Assembly: GCA_011250595.1 (NCBI GenBank)
Contig: JAANMP010000041.1
Location: 1 to 41,481 of the forward strand
Reading direction: 5' to 3'
Origin: Bacillus sp. MM2020_1
GTDB taxonomy: Bacteria; Bacillota; Bacilli; Bacillales; Cytobacillaceae
Length of the DNA: 41,481 nucleotides
Shown here piece by piece: positions 16,665 through 26,547 of this stretch (the first letter of the stretch is position 1; every line of letters starts with the position of its first letter). Below the pieces are notes generated by a model. That model had not been told where the DNA came from and ran no database searches. It worked only from the letters and a program-made list of their open reading frames with translations. A program made the translations under genes and the position numbers.

Positions 16665-16913
16665 ATGTATTATGGTGTAGTTATTAGCCCTTGTCATGGT
16701 CAGGTCGAAAAGATTTCGATTAAGGGCGAGTCAAGGATTTATGAATGGGAAAACTTATTTATGATTAAATCAGAATCAGGCGCATTAGAACCAGTTCAGA
16801 CTTGTTTGAGCGGCGAAGTTAAATCACTTGAGGTGCAGGAAGGCGATTATGTAATTCCAGGAATGGTCCTGGCGTATATAAAGGAAGATTTATTTGTAAC
16901 TGGCAGTGATTAA
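16665..16913 (+). CDS. Single-domain biotinyl/lipoyl-like barrel protein
   Basis: The 82-residue protein looks like one barrel-sandwich domain. The first half is VVISPCHGQVEKISIKGES, followed by a hairpin, then LSGEVKSLEVQEGDYVIPGM with VLAYI, which is the classical second half of BCCP and lipoyl domains. The usual EAMKM or DKA turn is not conserved: the nearest lysine is K35 in FMIKSES, and the hairpin is about four residues longer than in BCCP. It may therefore carry no cofactor. AGAGGGTGAT precedes the ATG at 16665. It closes the glutamate dehydrogenase operon. A comparison with the small BLAP-type proteins of Bacillus is reasonable but unproven. Confidence 0.65.
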   Translation: MYYGVVISPCHGQVEKISIKGESRIYEWENLFMIKSESGALEPVQTCLSGEVKSLEVQEGDYVIPGMVLAYIKEDLFVTGSD

Positions 16914-16921
16914 TGGATGGA

Positions 16922-16951
16922 AAAAAGAAGATGGGAAGCGCATCTTCTTTT
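16922..16951 (+). terminator. Terminator of the glutamate dehydrogenase operon
   Basis: AAAAGAAGATG and CATCTTCTTTT form a perfect 11-bp stem around 8 bases, followed by further T residues. Confidence 0.8.
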
Positions 16952-17027
16952 TTTGTGCAATATTTAATTTATAATGGCAAATAAAGTGATAGTATAAGAT
17001 TGATAAGGTAGTGAGGGGGAAGTAACC

Positions 17028-19151
17028 ATGTTTTCCGTTGCCAAAGAAAAAGTGAAACCAATTATTTCAATAGATGTAGATGAAAATGTAGAAGTTTTTC
17101 GTTCTGCCTTAAATGACCTTAAAGAACCCTTTTTATTTTTAAAAAGGCAAAATCATTTATTTGCTTATGTATTAATAGAAAACCATAAAAAAGAGCAAGT
17201 TACGATTGCCTCCCTGCTTGAAGAGGCGAAATCGATAGAAAGCATCTGCCATCTGAGCGATCAAATATCCTTGCCTGTTTTGTTCCAAATTATTGGCGAA
17301 CCCTTTGCCATCGTTAGAGGAGAGAACGGTTTACCAGCAGGTTATATTCGCAGAGAAGATGTTTTGGCGGAACTTTTTAAACAGGAAAATAAAAGTGTCG
17401 ACTTACTAAAAATTATTCTAACCTCGATTCCAATGGGGATTTTTGTATTAGATAGAGAAAAACAAATTATTAATTATAATGAAGCCGGATTAAAAATGAT
17501 TCGGTCGACCCCAGAAAAGATCAAGAATCTACCTGCAGGTGAAATCTTTAGCCGAACCCATCTTGATCAGGTTTTTGCAACCGGCAAGACGCTGCTGAAT
17601 CATCTGGTCATTAAAAATGAAATCGGTATTCTCGTCGATTATAGCCCGATTTTAAACTATAAGAATGAAGTCGATGGCATTATCATTGTTGCCCAAGATT
17701 TACCCATGGTTGAAGAAATGGCGATGGAAATTGAATATATTAAAGATTTAAATAAAGACCTGAATGCAATTTTATCCAGTATCTATGATGAAATCCTTGT
17801 TGTGAATAACAAAGGGGAGCTCCTCAGATACAGTGAAAATATCATCCGGGATTTTTGGAATGTTGATTTAAAAGAACTAATTGGAAAGAACATTCTCGAA
17901 CTTGAGGACCAAGGGCTGTTTACACCATCGGTCACAAGACTTGTTTTAGAAAAGCGAAAAAAGGTCTCCGTGGTTCAAGAAACGAAGGCTGGAAGAAAAA
18001 TTCTTGCTGTCGGAAATCCTGTCTTTAATGAAAAAAATGAACTTGACCGAATTATCATCGCTTCACGTGATATTACCGAAACAACAAAATTAAAAAGTGA
18101 ACTTCATGAAATTAAAAAAATATCAGAACAATATAAAAAGGAATTGGATGATTTTAAAAGTAAGGACCGCTTTTTGAAAAAGCTTATTTACTGTAGCCCA
18201 AAAATGGAGATGATTATCAATCAAGCGAAGAAGATTGCAGATTTTTCTTCGACAGTCCTTCTATACGGTGAATCCGGAGTCGGAAAAGAAGTGATTGCCC
18301 AAGCAATCCATCAATTAGGCAGGCGCCAGGCGAAGCCATTTCTTAAATTAAACTGCGGGGCAATCCCGGAAAATTTACTCGAAAGTGAACTTTTCGGCTA
18401 TTCGAAAGGATCTTTTACGGGTGCAGATAAAAATGGGAAAGAAGGATACTTTAAACAGGCAGATGGTGGAATTTTATTTCTGGATGAAATCGGTGAGATG
18501 CCAATCCATCTACAGGTAAAATTGTTACGAGTTCTGCAGGAGCAGGAAATCATTCCGATTGGAAGTACTGCGCCCATTAAGGTAAATGTGCAGATTATTG
18601 CGGCGACAAATAAAAAGTTAGAGAAAATGGTGGAAGAGGGTACCTTCCGCGAGGATTTGTTCTATCGCTTAAATGTCATTCCGATCCACATTCCGGCGTT
18701 AAGAGAACGGACGGAGGATATTTCGCTGCTCGCCTTTCATTTCCTTCAGCAATTGAATGAGAAATATGAGCGGAATTACCATCTAACCCCTGATGCGATT
18801 AATGTATTAGAGTTTTATCCATGGCCGGGTAATGTCCGGGAACTACAAAATATTATTGAAAGATTAGTAGTTACTGCCGAACATTCATCAATTGATGCGG
18901 AGTTCGTCAGTCAATTTTTATCAATGGGATTTGAACATAAAAAGATGAAGCCTGTTATTACAAGGGTTATTCCCTTGCAGGAGGCCGTTGATTATGTTGA
19001 GGAGCAGTTAATTGTAATGGCGATGAATCAGTACAAAACAACAACGAAAGCGGCGAAAGCCTTAGGAATCAGCCAATCATCTGTAAGTAGGAAGTACCAA
19101 AAAATATTAAATGAGAAAAATATGGAAATAGAAAACTTGTCTACCCTGTAA
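17028..19151 (+). CDS. Sigma-54-dependent activator with PAS domains
   Basis: This 707-residue enhancer-binding protein probably drives the three sigma-54 promoters around it. Residues 1-120 form a regulatory domain of uncertain, perhaps CBS-like, type. Two PAS-like domains follow at about 127-235 and 247-355, then a short coiled coil and an AAA+ domain from about 390. Walker A is GESGVGKE at 414, the sigma-54 contact loop is GSFTGA at 461 (usually GAFTGA), and Walker B is ILFLDEIGEM with Asp near 486. FYRLNVIPI and WPGNVRELQN are also intact. The C-terminal helix-turn-helix is TTKAAKALGISQSSVSRKY near 672-690, closer to TyrR/RocR-type than Fis. GAGGGGGAAG precedes the ATG. The gene has no -24/-12 site of its own. 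The ligand is unknown; putrescine or GABA are candidates. Confidence 0.9.
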   Translation: MFSVAKEKVKPIISIDVDENVEVFRSALNDLKEPFLFLKRQNHLFAYVLIENHKKEQVTIASLLEEAKSIESICHLSDQISLPVLFQIIGEPFAIVRGENGLPAGYIRREDVLAELFKQENKSVDLLKIILTSIPMGIFVLDREKQIINYNEAGLKMIRSTPEKIKNLPAGEIFSRTHLDQVFATGKTLLNHLVIKNEIGILVDYSPILNYKNEVDGIIIVAQDLPMVEEMAMEIEYIKDLNKDLNAILSSIYDEILVVNNKGELLRYSENIIRDFWNVDLKELIGKNILELEDQGLFTPSVTRLVLEKRKKVSVVQETKAGRKILAVGNPVFNEKNELDRIIIASRDITETTKLKSELHEIKKISEQYKKELDDFKSKDRFLKKLIYCSPKMEMIINQAKKIADFSSTVLLYGESGVGKEVIAQAIHQLGRRQAKPFLKLNCGAIPENLLESELFGYSKGSFTGADKNGKEGYFKQADGGILFLDEIGEMPIHLQVKLLRVLQEQEIIPIGSTAPIKVNVQIIAATNKKLEKMVEEGTFREDLFYRLNVIPIHIPALRERTEDISLLAFHFLQQLNEKYERNYHLTPDAINVLEFYPWPGNVRELQNIIERLVVTAEHSSIDAEFVSQFLSMGFEHKKMKPVITRVIPLQEAVDYVEEQLIVMAMNQYKTTTKAAKALGISQSSVSRKYQKILNEKNMEIENLSTL

Positions 19152-19188
19152 AAACTGCTTTAGATCATTGAGATCTAAAGCAGTTTTT
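19152..19188 (+). terminator. Terminator after the activator gene
   Basis: AACTGCTTTAGATC and GATCTAAAGCAGTT form a perfect 14-bp stem with a short ATTGA loop, then seven T residues. It separates the activator from the catabolic operon. Confidence 0.85.
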
Positions 19189-19192
19189 TTGT

Positions 19193-19228
19193 TATGCAAG
19201 AAATAATAGGGTTATGCAAATTTGCATA
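19193..19228 (+). promoter_or_regulatory. Upstream activator site of the putrescine/GABA operon
   Basis: TATGCA-AATT-TGCATA at 19213-19228 is the core of a perfect 18-bp palindrome (19212-19229). A further GTTATGCA half-site begins exactly 20 bases upstream at 19191, about two helical turns away. The centre is about 60 bases before the -24 GG. Confidence 0.7.
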
Positions 19229-19277
19229 ATGTTTTTTGAATATTTTGAAGGAAACCTATTTTGAAAGGCAATAGATT

Positions 19278-19296
19278 TTGGCACGCTTCTTGCAAT
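19278..19296 (+). promoter_or_regulatory. Sigma-54 promoter of the putrescine/GABA operon
   Basis: TTGGCAC-GCTTC-TTGCA is a full match to the -24/-12 consensus. It precedes the aldehyde dehydrogenase start by about 35 bases and should drive all four catabolic genes. Confidence 0.9.
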
Positions 19297-19330
19297 AATG
19301 ATAGTGAGGGTGAATAAAGGAGGAATTTAA

Positions 19331-20824
19331 ATGGTCGAGGTAAGAAAACGAGTTGTAAACCTAAAGATGTTTATTGATGGTGAATGGAAAGATGCCGAAA
19401 ATCAAGAAACACGCCCAGTTATTAATCCTGCAAATGGTGAGGTTATTTCATATGCCCCTGAAGGAACGGCCGCTGACGCTCGTGCAGCCATTTATGCAGC
19501 ACGAAGAGCTTTCGAAGAGGGAGTCTGGTCTGGGATTTCTGCTCAAGAAAGAGCATCTTATTTATTAAAAATTGCTGATAAAATTGAGGATTATGCTGAT
19601 GAATTAACCCAATTAGAAACGATGGATAACGGAAAACCATTGCGAGAAGCAGGTTTTGATGTAGGTGATGCCGCCGCTTGTTTTCGCTATTATGCAGGTC
19701 TGATTACAAAGCCGGATGGACAGACCTACCATGTCGCCGATCCAATGCAGGCAATGGTTGTCCGTGAACCCGTCGGTGTTTGCGGCTTAATTGTTCCGTG
19801 GAACTATCCACTGTTAATGAGTGTTTGGAAAATTGCTCCTGCCTTAGCTGCAGGAAATACAATTGTCTTTAAACCGTCAGAGGTGACACCTGTCACCCCG
19901 AAAAAGCTTTTTGAAATTTTTGAAGAAGTCGGATTGCCAAAAGGGGTAGCCAATATGGTGATGGGTGCAGGCGCGGTGGTTGGAAATGAAATCGCTTCCC
20001 ATCCCGAGGTTGATATGATTTCGTTTACAGGCGGTACGAAAACGGGTAAGCACATTATGAAAACGGCAGCAGATTCGATGAAGAAGGTTTCTTTAGAGTT
20101 AGGCGGTAAATCGCCCAATATCATTTTTGCTGATGCTGACTTTGAAACCGCAGTCGATTATGCCCTATTTGGTATCTACGCAGGTTCTGGTCAAGTATGC
20201 TCCGCAGGTTCGAGAATCCTTGTTGAAGAAAGCATTTATGATCAATTCGTCGATCGATTTGTTGAACGAGCAAAGCAAATTCAAGTAGGACCCGGGAATG
20301 CCCCTGGAACAGAGATGGGCCCGCTTGTCAGTCAGGAACACTTAGAAAAAGTTCTTTCTTACATTGAAATAGGCAAGCAAGAAGGTGCGCAGATTGCATG
20401 CGGTGGAAAACGGATTGTTGGTAACGGATTAGAAAAAGGTTATTTTGTTGAACCAACCGTTTTTGTCAATGTGAACCAAGAGATGCGAATTGTCCAGGAG
20501 GAAATCTTCGGTCCTGTTGTTGTCATTCAGAAGTTCAAGGACGAAGAGGAAGCTATTAAACTTGCAAATGGTACGGTTTATGGGTTAGCCGGTGGTGTGT
20601 TTACTAATAATGGTGCAAAGGGCCTCCGTGTCATTAAAAAGCTGCGTGCAGGAATTACTTGGGTAAATTCCTACCATCCAACGTATAACGAGGCACCATG
20701 GGGCGGCTACAAGCAAAGTGGGATTGGCCGCAGTCTTGGAACGTTCGGACTGGAAGAATTTCAAGAAATAAAACAGATTAATATCAATTTACAGGTAGAA
20801 CCTATTGGCTGGTTTTCTAACTAA
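19331..20824 (+). CDS. Aldehyde dehydrogenase, likely 4-aminobutanal (aminobutyraldehyde) dehydrogenase
   Basis: This 497-residue NAD(P)-dependent aldehyde dehydrogenase belongs to the betaine/aminoaldehyde branch. Visible features are the cofactor segment IVPWNYPLLMSVWKIAPALA, FTGGTKTGKHIM, the general base Glu256 in SLELGGKSPN, the nucleophile Cys290 in GSGQVCSAGSR and the C-terminal EAPWGGYKQSGIGRSLG. Its place directly before patA argues that it oxidises 4-aminobutanal to GABA, but betaine aldehyde or other amino-aldehydes would also fit the family. AAAGGAGGAATTTAA is a strong ribosome site. It opens a four-gene operon; patA begins 23 bases after its stop. Confidence 0.85.
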   Translation: MVEVRKRVVNLKMFIDGEWKDAENQETRPVINPANGEVISYAPEGTAADARAAIYAARRAFEEGVWSGISAQERASYLLKIADKIEDYADELTQLETMDNGKPLREAGFDVGDAAACFRYYAGLITKPDGQTYHVADPMQAMVVREPVGVCGLIVPWNYPLLMSVWKIAPALAAGNTIVFKPSEVTPVTPKKLFEIFEEVGLPKGVANMVMGAGAVVGNEIASHPEVDMISFTGGTKTGKHIMKTAADSMKKVSLELGGKSPNIIFADADFETAVDYALFGIYAGSGQVCSAGSRILVEESIYDQFVDRFVERAKQIQVGPGNAPGTEMGPLVSQEHLEKVLSYIEIGKQEGAQIACGGKRIVGNGLEKGYFVEPTVFVNVNQEMRIVQEEIFGPVVVIQKFKDEEEAIKLANGTVYGLAGGVFTNNGAKGLRVIKKLRAGITWVNSYHPTYNEAPWGGYKQSGIGRSLGTFGLEEFQEIKQININLQVEPIGWFSN

Positions 20825-20844
20825 ACATAAAATTGGAGGAATAA

Positions 20845-22221
<1,377 letters not shown>

Positions 22222-22249
22222 TGATTTTTTTAAAAGGAGGAGCACAGAA

Positions 22250-23620
22250 GTGGAAAAGAAATATGTTAAGCTCCAAACAGAGATACCCGGACCGAAATCG
22301 AAGCAAATATTGGAGCGAAGAAATAAATATGTCCCAAAAGGAATCTCAAATAACAGCCAGGCCTTTGTTAAAAAGGCACAAGGAGCCCTGGTCGAAGATG
22401 TGGACGGTAATTGTTACATTGATTTTGCCGGTGCGATTGGAACGTTAAACGTTGGCCACTCCCATCCAAGAGTAGTTAGAGCGTTACAGGAACAAGCAAG
22501 TCAATATATCCATACGGGCTTTAATGTCATGATGTATGAATCGTATATTAATTTAGCCGAGCGGTTATGCGAGCTTGCACCGGGTGAATTTGACAAGCAG
22601 GCTGCTTTTTTTAACAGTGGTGCAGAAGCGGTGGAGAATGCCGTAAAGATTGCCAGGAAATATACAAAACGCCAGGGGATTGTTTCGTTTACGAGAGGGT
22701 TCCATGGCCGGACATTAATGACCATGACGATGACAAGTAAAGTGAAACCCTATAAGTATGGCTTTGGACCATTCGCTCCGGAAGTTTACAAGGCACCATA
22801 TCCCTATGTGTACCGACGTCCGGAAGGAATGAATGAGCAGCAATATAGCGCGATGATCATTGAGCAATTTGAACAGTTTCTACTTGCAGAAGTCGCCCCT
22901 GAAACGATTGCGGCTGTCGTGATGGAGCCTGTTCAGGGCGAAGGCGGATTTATCGTGCCTGACACCGCCTTTGTGAAACGGGTCAGAGAAATCTGTACAC
23001 AGTTTGGGATCTTGTTTATTGCTGATGAAATCCAAACTGGGTTCGCACGGACTGGAAAATACTTTGCGATTGATCATTTTGATGTGGTTCCTGATTTAAT
23101 GACAATTTCGAAATCAATGGGGGCTGGGGTTCCTATTAGCGGTGTGATTGGCAGGGCGGAAATTATGAATAGCGCTGAAGTTGGTGAAATCGGCGGAACG
23201 TATGCGGGCAGTCCACTTGGATGTCGGGCCGCGCTAACTGTATTGGATATCATTGAAAGTGAACAACTCAATGACCGGGCACGGAAAATAGGTAACCGAG
23301 TGATTGAAAAGATGCACCTTTTAGCGGAGCGTTTCGAAGGCATTGGTGATGTTCGCGGCCTCGGTGCGATGTGTGCAATGGAAATGGTCAAGGATAGACA
23401 ATCGAAAACACCGGATAAAGAAGCAACCGGGAAAATTGTGAAAGCGGCTGCGGAACGTGGCTTGATGTTACTTAGTGCAGGGATTTACAGTAATGTTATT
23501 CGCCTCCTTATGCCGATTACAATCACAGATGACCAACTTGAAGAGGGCTTACAAATTCTTGAAGAAGCAATCGAAGCCGTCTATAAAAATGATCCTGCTT
23601 TAACGGTTGGAGGGGAATAA
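22250..23620 (+). CDS. gabT: 4-Aminobutyrate aminotransferase GabT
   Basis: This 456-residue class III aminotransferase moves the amino group of GABA to 2-oxoglutarate, giving succinic semialdehyde and glutamate. Typical GabT segments are GPKSKQILERRNKYVPKGIS, AAFFNSGAEAVENAVKIARK, FTRGFHGRTLMTMTMTSK, EPVQGEGGFIVPDTAFVKR, the cofactor Asp in LFIADEIQTGFARTG, and K288 in MTISKSMGAGVPISG. I chose the GTG at 22250 because AAAAGGAGGAGC lies 6 bases upstream; the in-frame ATG at 22214 overlaps the end of patA and has no site. It is the third gene of the operon. Confidence 0.92.
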   Translation: MEKKYVKLQTEIPGPKSKQILERRNKYVPKGISNNSQAFVKKAQGALVEDVDGNCYIDFAGAIGTLNVGHSHPRVVRALQEQASQYIHTGFNVMMYESYINLAERLCELAPGEFDKQAAFFNSGAEAVENAVKIARKYTKRQGIVSFTRGFHGRTLMTMTMTSKVKPYKYGFGPFAPEVYKAPYPYVYRRPEGMNEQQYSAMIIEQFEQFLLAEVAPETIAAVVMEPVQGEGGFIVPDTAFVKRVREICTQFGILFIADEIQTGFARTGKYFAIDHFDVVPDLMTISKSMGAGVPISGVIGRAEIMNSAEVGEIGGTYAGSPLGCRAALTVLDIIESEQLNDRARKIGNRVIEKMHLLAERFEGIGDVRGLGAMCAMEMVKDRQSKTPDKEATGKIVKAAAERGLMLLSAGIYSNVIRLLMPITITDDQLEEGLQILEEAIEAVYKNDPALTVGGE

Positions 23621-23621
23621 A

Positions 23622-25079
23622 GTGGATATTGTCAAGAAAAATTATCAAATTTATCCCATGTATCTAAATGGAGAATGGGTGGGCAATGACTATGAGGTTT
23701 TAACTGAAGTTATCAATCCTGCCACAAAGGAAGTTATCGGTGCCGTTCCAACAGGAGGAGCATACGAAGCAGAGCAGGCAGTAGATGCTGCCAGTAAAGC
23801 CTTCAGAATCTGGTCAAAGAAAACAGCGGAAGAACGCTATCAACTGTTGATGAAATGGTTTAAATTAATAGATGAAAACAAGGATGAAGTTGCTCGAATT
23901 ATGACAATTGAGCAAGGAAAACCATTCAAAGAAGCACTTGGTGAAGTTCAGTATGCGAATGGCTTCATTTCTTGGTATGCCGAAGAGGGGAAACGTGTGT
24001 ACGGCGAATCAATCCCTGCATCACATCCGAATAAAAGAATACTAGTAAGAAAAGAACCAGTTGGCGTGATCGCCGCAATTACGCCGTGGAATTTTCCAGC
24101 AGCAATGATTACCAGAAAAGTAGCCCCGGCACTTGCTGCAGGCTGTACGGCTGTTGTGAAACCTGCAAACCAAACACCGCTTACGGCACTAAAAATCGCC
24201 GAACTAGCCCATGAAGCAGGCATACCTGCAGGTGTATTAAACGTGATTACTGGAAGGTCATCAGAAATAGGGGAAGTATGGCTGAAGGACCCACGCGTGA
24301 CAAAGATTACCTTTACCGGGTCAACAGAGGTAGGTAAAACCTTGATGCGTGGTGCCGCGGAAACGGTCAAAAAGGTATCACTTGAACTTGGCGGAAATGC
24401 TCCGTTTATCGTAATGGATGATGCTAATTTGGCGAAAGCAGCGGCAGGACTTGTCCAATCAAAATTTCGTAATGCGGGCCAAACCTGTATTTGTACGAAT
24501 CGTGTTTATGTACAAGAAGGGGTGGCGGATGAATTTATTAAGCTATTTCAAGGAGAAGTAGAAAAGCTTAAAGTCGGTAACGGACTCGAGGAAGGAACGG
24601 ATATCGGTCCATTAATTGATGAAGCCGCTTATAAAAAAGTTGAAGGATTGGTTAAGAATGCAGTTGAAAAGGGTGGGACAGTCACATATAGCGGGCTTAT
24701 GTCTGCGAAGGACAACGGCTATTTCTATGCTCCAACCATATTGACCAATATTAATGATGAAATGGAATGTATGCAGGATGAAATCTTTGGCCCACTTGCT
24801 CCGATTGCTACTTTTAAAACGGAAGAGGAAGTGATTGAACGGGCAAACAATTCTTGTTACGGATTAGCTGCCTATGTGTATACAGAAAATCTAAGCCGCT
24901 CCTTTAGAATCACAGAACAGCTTGAGTATGGAATTATTGGCTTGAATGATGCCCTTCCATCCGTTGTTCAAGCCCCATTCGGAGGCTTTAAGGAGAGCGG
25001 ACTTGGCCGTGAAGGCGGGCACTACGGCATCGAAGAGTTTTTAGAAGTAAAATATATATCAATAGGTCTGGATTTATAA
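23622..25079 (+). CDS. gabD: Succinate-semialdehyde dehydrogenase GabD
   Basis: This 485-residue NAD(P)-dependent enzyme oxidises succinic semialdehyde to succinate, the exit of the GABA pathway into the TCA cycle. Readable features are ITPWNFPAAMITRKVAPALA, FTGSTEVGKTLM, Glu255 in SLELGGNAPF, Cys289 in the GabD-type motif AGQTCICTNRVYV, and the C-terminal APFGGFKESGLGREGG. The CxC near the nucleophile (CIC) is typical of SSADH and is linked with redox control in some members. The GTG at 23622 has GGAGGGGAATAAA upstream and starts one base after the gabT stop. It is the last gene of the operon. Confidence 0.9.
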   Translation: MDIVKKNYQIYPMYLNGEWVGNDYEVLTEVINPATKEVIGAVPTGGAYEAEQAVDAASKAFRIWSKKTAEERYQLLMKWFKLIDENKDEVARIMTIEQGKPFKEALGEVQYANGFISWYAEEGKRVYGESIPASHPNKRILVRKEPVGVIAAITPWNFPAAMITRKVAPALAAGCTAVVKPANQTPLTALKIAELAHEAGIPAGVLNVITGRSSEIGEVWLKDPRVTKITFTGSTEVGKTLMRGAAETVKKVSLELGGNAPFIVMDDANLAKAAAGLVQSKFRNAGQTCICTNRVYVQEGVADEFIKLFQGEVEKLKVGNGLEEGTDIGPLIDEAAYKKVEGLVKNAVEKGGTVTYSGLMSAKDNGYFYAPTILTNINDEMECMQDEIFGPLAPIATFKTEEEVIERANNSCYGLAAYVYTENLSRSFRITEQLEYGIIGLNDALPSVVQAPFGGFKESGLGREGGHYGIEEFLEVKYISIGLDL

Positions 25080-25128
25080 GAGCTTATAGTATGAAAGTCT
25101 AATTAAAAGGATAGCTTTATTGGAATAG

Positions 25129-25175
25129 GAACAAGCCGTGGAGTCGGAGCACTTCGGACACGGCTTGTTCTTTTT
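25129..25175 (+). terminator. Terminator of the putrescine/GABA operon
   Basis: GAACAAGCCGTG (25129-25140) and CACGGCTTGTTC (25159-25170) form a perfect 12-bp stem with an 18-base loop, followed by TTTTT. Confidence 0.85.
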
Positions 25176-25262
25176 AATTATTTGAACAATTTACTTCAAA
25201 TCATTCACCTTGCTGTGTTACGATATCGTATAAAAGCAAATGGGAAAAAGAGGGTGGAGAAA

Positions 25263-26387
25263 GTGATTAAAACAATTTTGTTTGACGTTGATGGGGTACT
25301 CTTAAGCGAGGAGCATTATTTTGATGCATCTGCTTTAACGGTCTGGGAGATGTTGATTAGCAGTAATTATTTGGGGCTCGAACCAGAGCAGTTTGTAACG
25401 GATTATAACGAAGAACAAATCAAGGAAATACGAGAGTTAGTATTTGAAAATGATAAAGTACTCAAATTTATGAAATCACGCGGCCTAAACGCCAACTGGG
25501 ACATGATCTACCTATCATTCTGCCACCAACTCATTCATCTGCTGACGCAAATTAACGATACAGAATATGAGAAAATCAATAACTGGTGTCAGGCACCAAT
25601 TACAAGAGAAACATTATTGGAGATTGGTCAGGTGTTGAGTCAGTATCCTGTAAAGCTGGATTTCCGTTTGTTTGTGGAAGAGTTTGCACGCTCAGAGGCA
25701 ACAAAGCAGGAATTGTTTAGTTATTTGAATGAGCTGGTAGCAGAGAAACTTGGAGTAGAAACTTCTATTTTTAAAAAGGGGGAGCTTTGGTCTGTTTGTG
25801 AGCATGTTTCCCAAGAATGGTATGTGGGGGATGAACATGTTCTCGCCTCTACGGGGAGACCATCGGTTCAAAAGGGGAAAAAGGGCTTTCTCGCAAATGA
25901 AACGACATTAGCTCCGAAGCTGGAAATTGATGAGTTATTCCATTTCCTAAATGCAGAAGGATTCACGATTGGAATCGGAACTGGCAGGCCAGAGCTTGAA
26001 ACCATTCAGCCCTTTCAGCATTTAAATTGGTTGAAGCATTTTGATGAAAAACGAATCATTACAGCGGATGAAGTGCTTAAGGCGGAAAAAGAGTTTCCTG
26101 ACCAGAAATCGCTGTCGAAGCCGCATCCATTTACCTATATCATGGGACTACTTGGTAAAGATGCATCGGTACAGGAGTGCTTAAATACATCTTTACCGCT
26201 TGAAAATGCGGAGACAATTCTAGTAGTGGGAGACTCTTTGGCTGATTTGCTAGCGGCAAGACAACTAGGCTGCAAGTTTGCCGCGGTGTTAACGGGTCTG
26301 TCAGGCAAAGATGCGAGAAGTGATTTTGAAAAGCATGAAGCAGACTATATTCTAGATACAGTGCTTGATTTGAAAGGGATATTATGA
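25263..26387 (+). CDS. HAD-superfamily hydrolase
   Basis: The protein has about 374 residues. Motif I is TILFDVDGVLLSEEHYF with both catalytic Asp residues close to the start. A large helical cap spans roughly 20-210. Motif II is the GIGTGRPELE segment, motif III is the Lys of LSKPHPFTYIMG, and motif IV is ILVVGDSLADLLAARQLGC with its acidic pair. HAD phosphatases of this size act on many small phosphates, and the substrate cannot be told from the sequence. The start is one of two nearby GTG codons (25254 or 25263); AGAGGGTGG upstream favours 25263. It follows the gabD terminator, so it is outside the sigma-54 operon. A repeat array lies directly behind it. Confidence 0.75.
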   Translation: MIKTILFDVDGVLLSEEHYFDASALTVWEMLISSNYLGLEPEQFVTDYNEEQIKEIRELVFENDKVLKFMKSRGLNANWDMIYLSFCHQLIHLLTQINDTEYEKINNWCQAPITRETLLEIGQVLSQYPVKLDFRLFVEEFARSEATKQELFSYLNELVAEKLGVETSIFKKGELWSVCEHVSQEWYVGDEHVLASTGRPSVQKGKKGFLANETTLAPKLEIDELFHFLNAEGFTIGIGTGRPELETIQPFQHLNWLKHFDEKRIITADEVLKAEKEFPDQKSLSKPHPFTYIMGLLGKDASVQECLNTSLPLENAETILVVGDSLADLLAARQLGCKFAAVLTGLSGKDARSDFEKHEADYILDTVLDLKGIL

Positions 26388-26394
26388 AGAACCA

Positions 26395-26547
26395 CTTTAA
26401 GTGACCGAACACTATAAATTTAATGGTTGCGGTAAGAAAGAGGGCCTTTAAGTGACCGAACACTTATAAATTTAATGATTGGGGTAAGAAAGAGGGCCTT
26501 TAAGTGACCGAACACTTATGAATTTAATGATTGTGGTAAGATAGAAC
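26395..26547. repeat. Three tandem copies of a 51-52 bp repeat
   Basis: Copies begin at 26395, 26446 and 26498, each starting CTTTAAGTGACCGAACACT and running on through AAATTTAATG and GGTAAGA. Copies two and three hold the inverted repeat TAAGTG-ACCGAA-CACTTA. Copy one has lost one T in the right arm. The third copy degenerates at its end (GGTAAGATAGAACTCC). The array lies between the HAD gene and hom. It has no long open frame of its own with a ribosome site. Confidence 0.85.

Noticed and set aside
26140..26463. Minus-strand open frame running through the first repeat copy into the HAD gene
   Set aside because: It is a shadow of the HAD coding sequence and repeat, without ribosome site.
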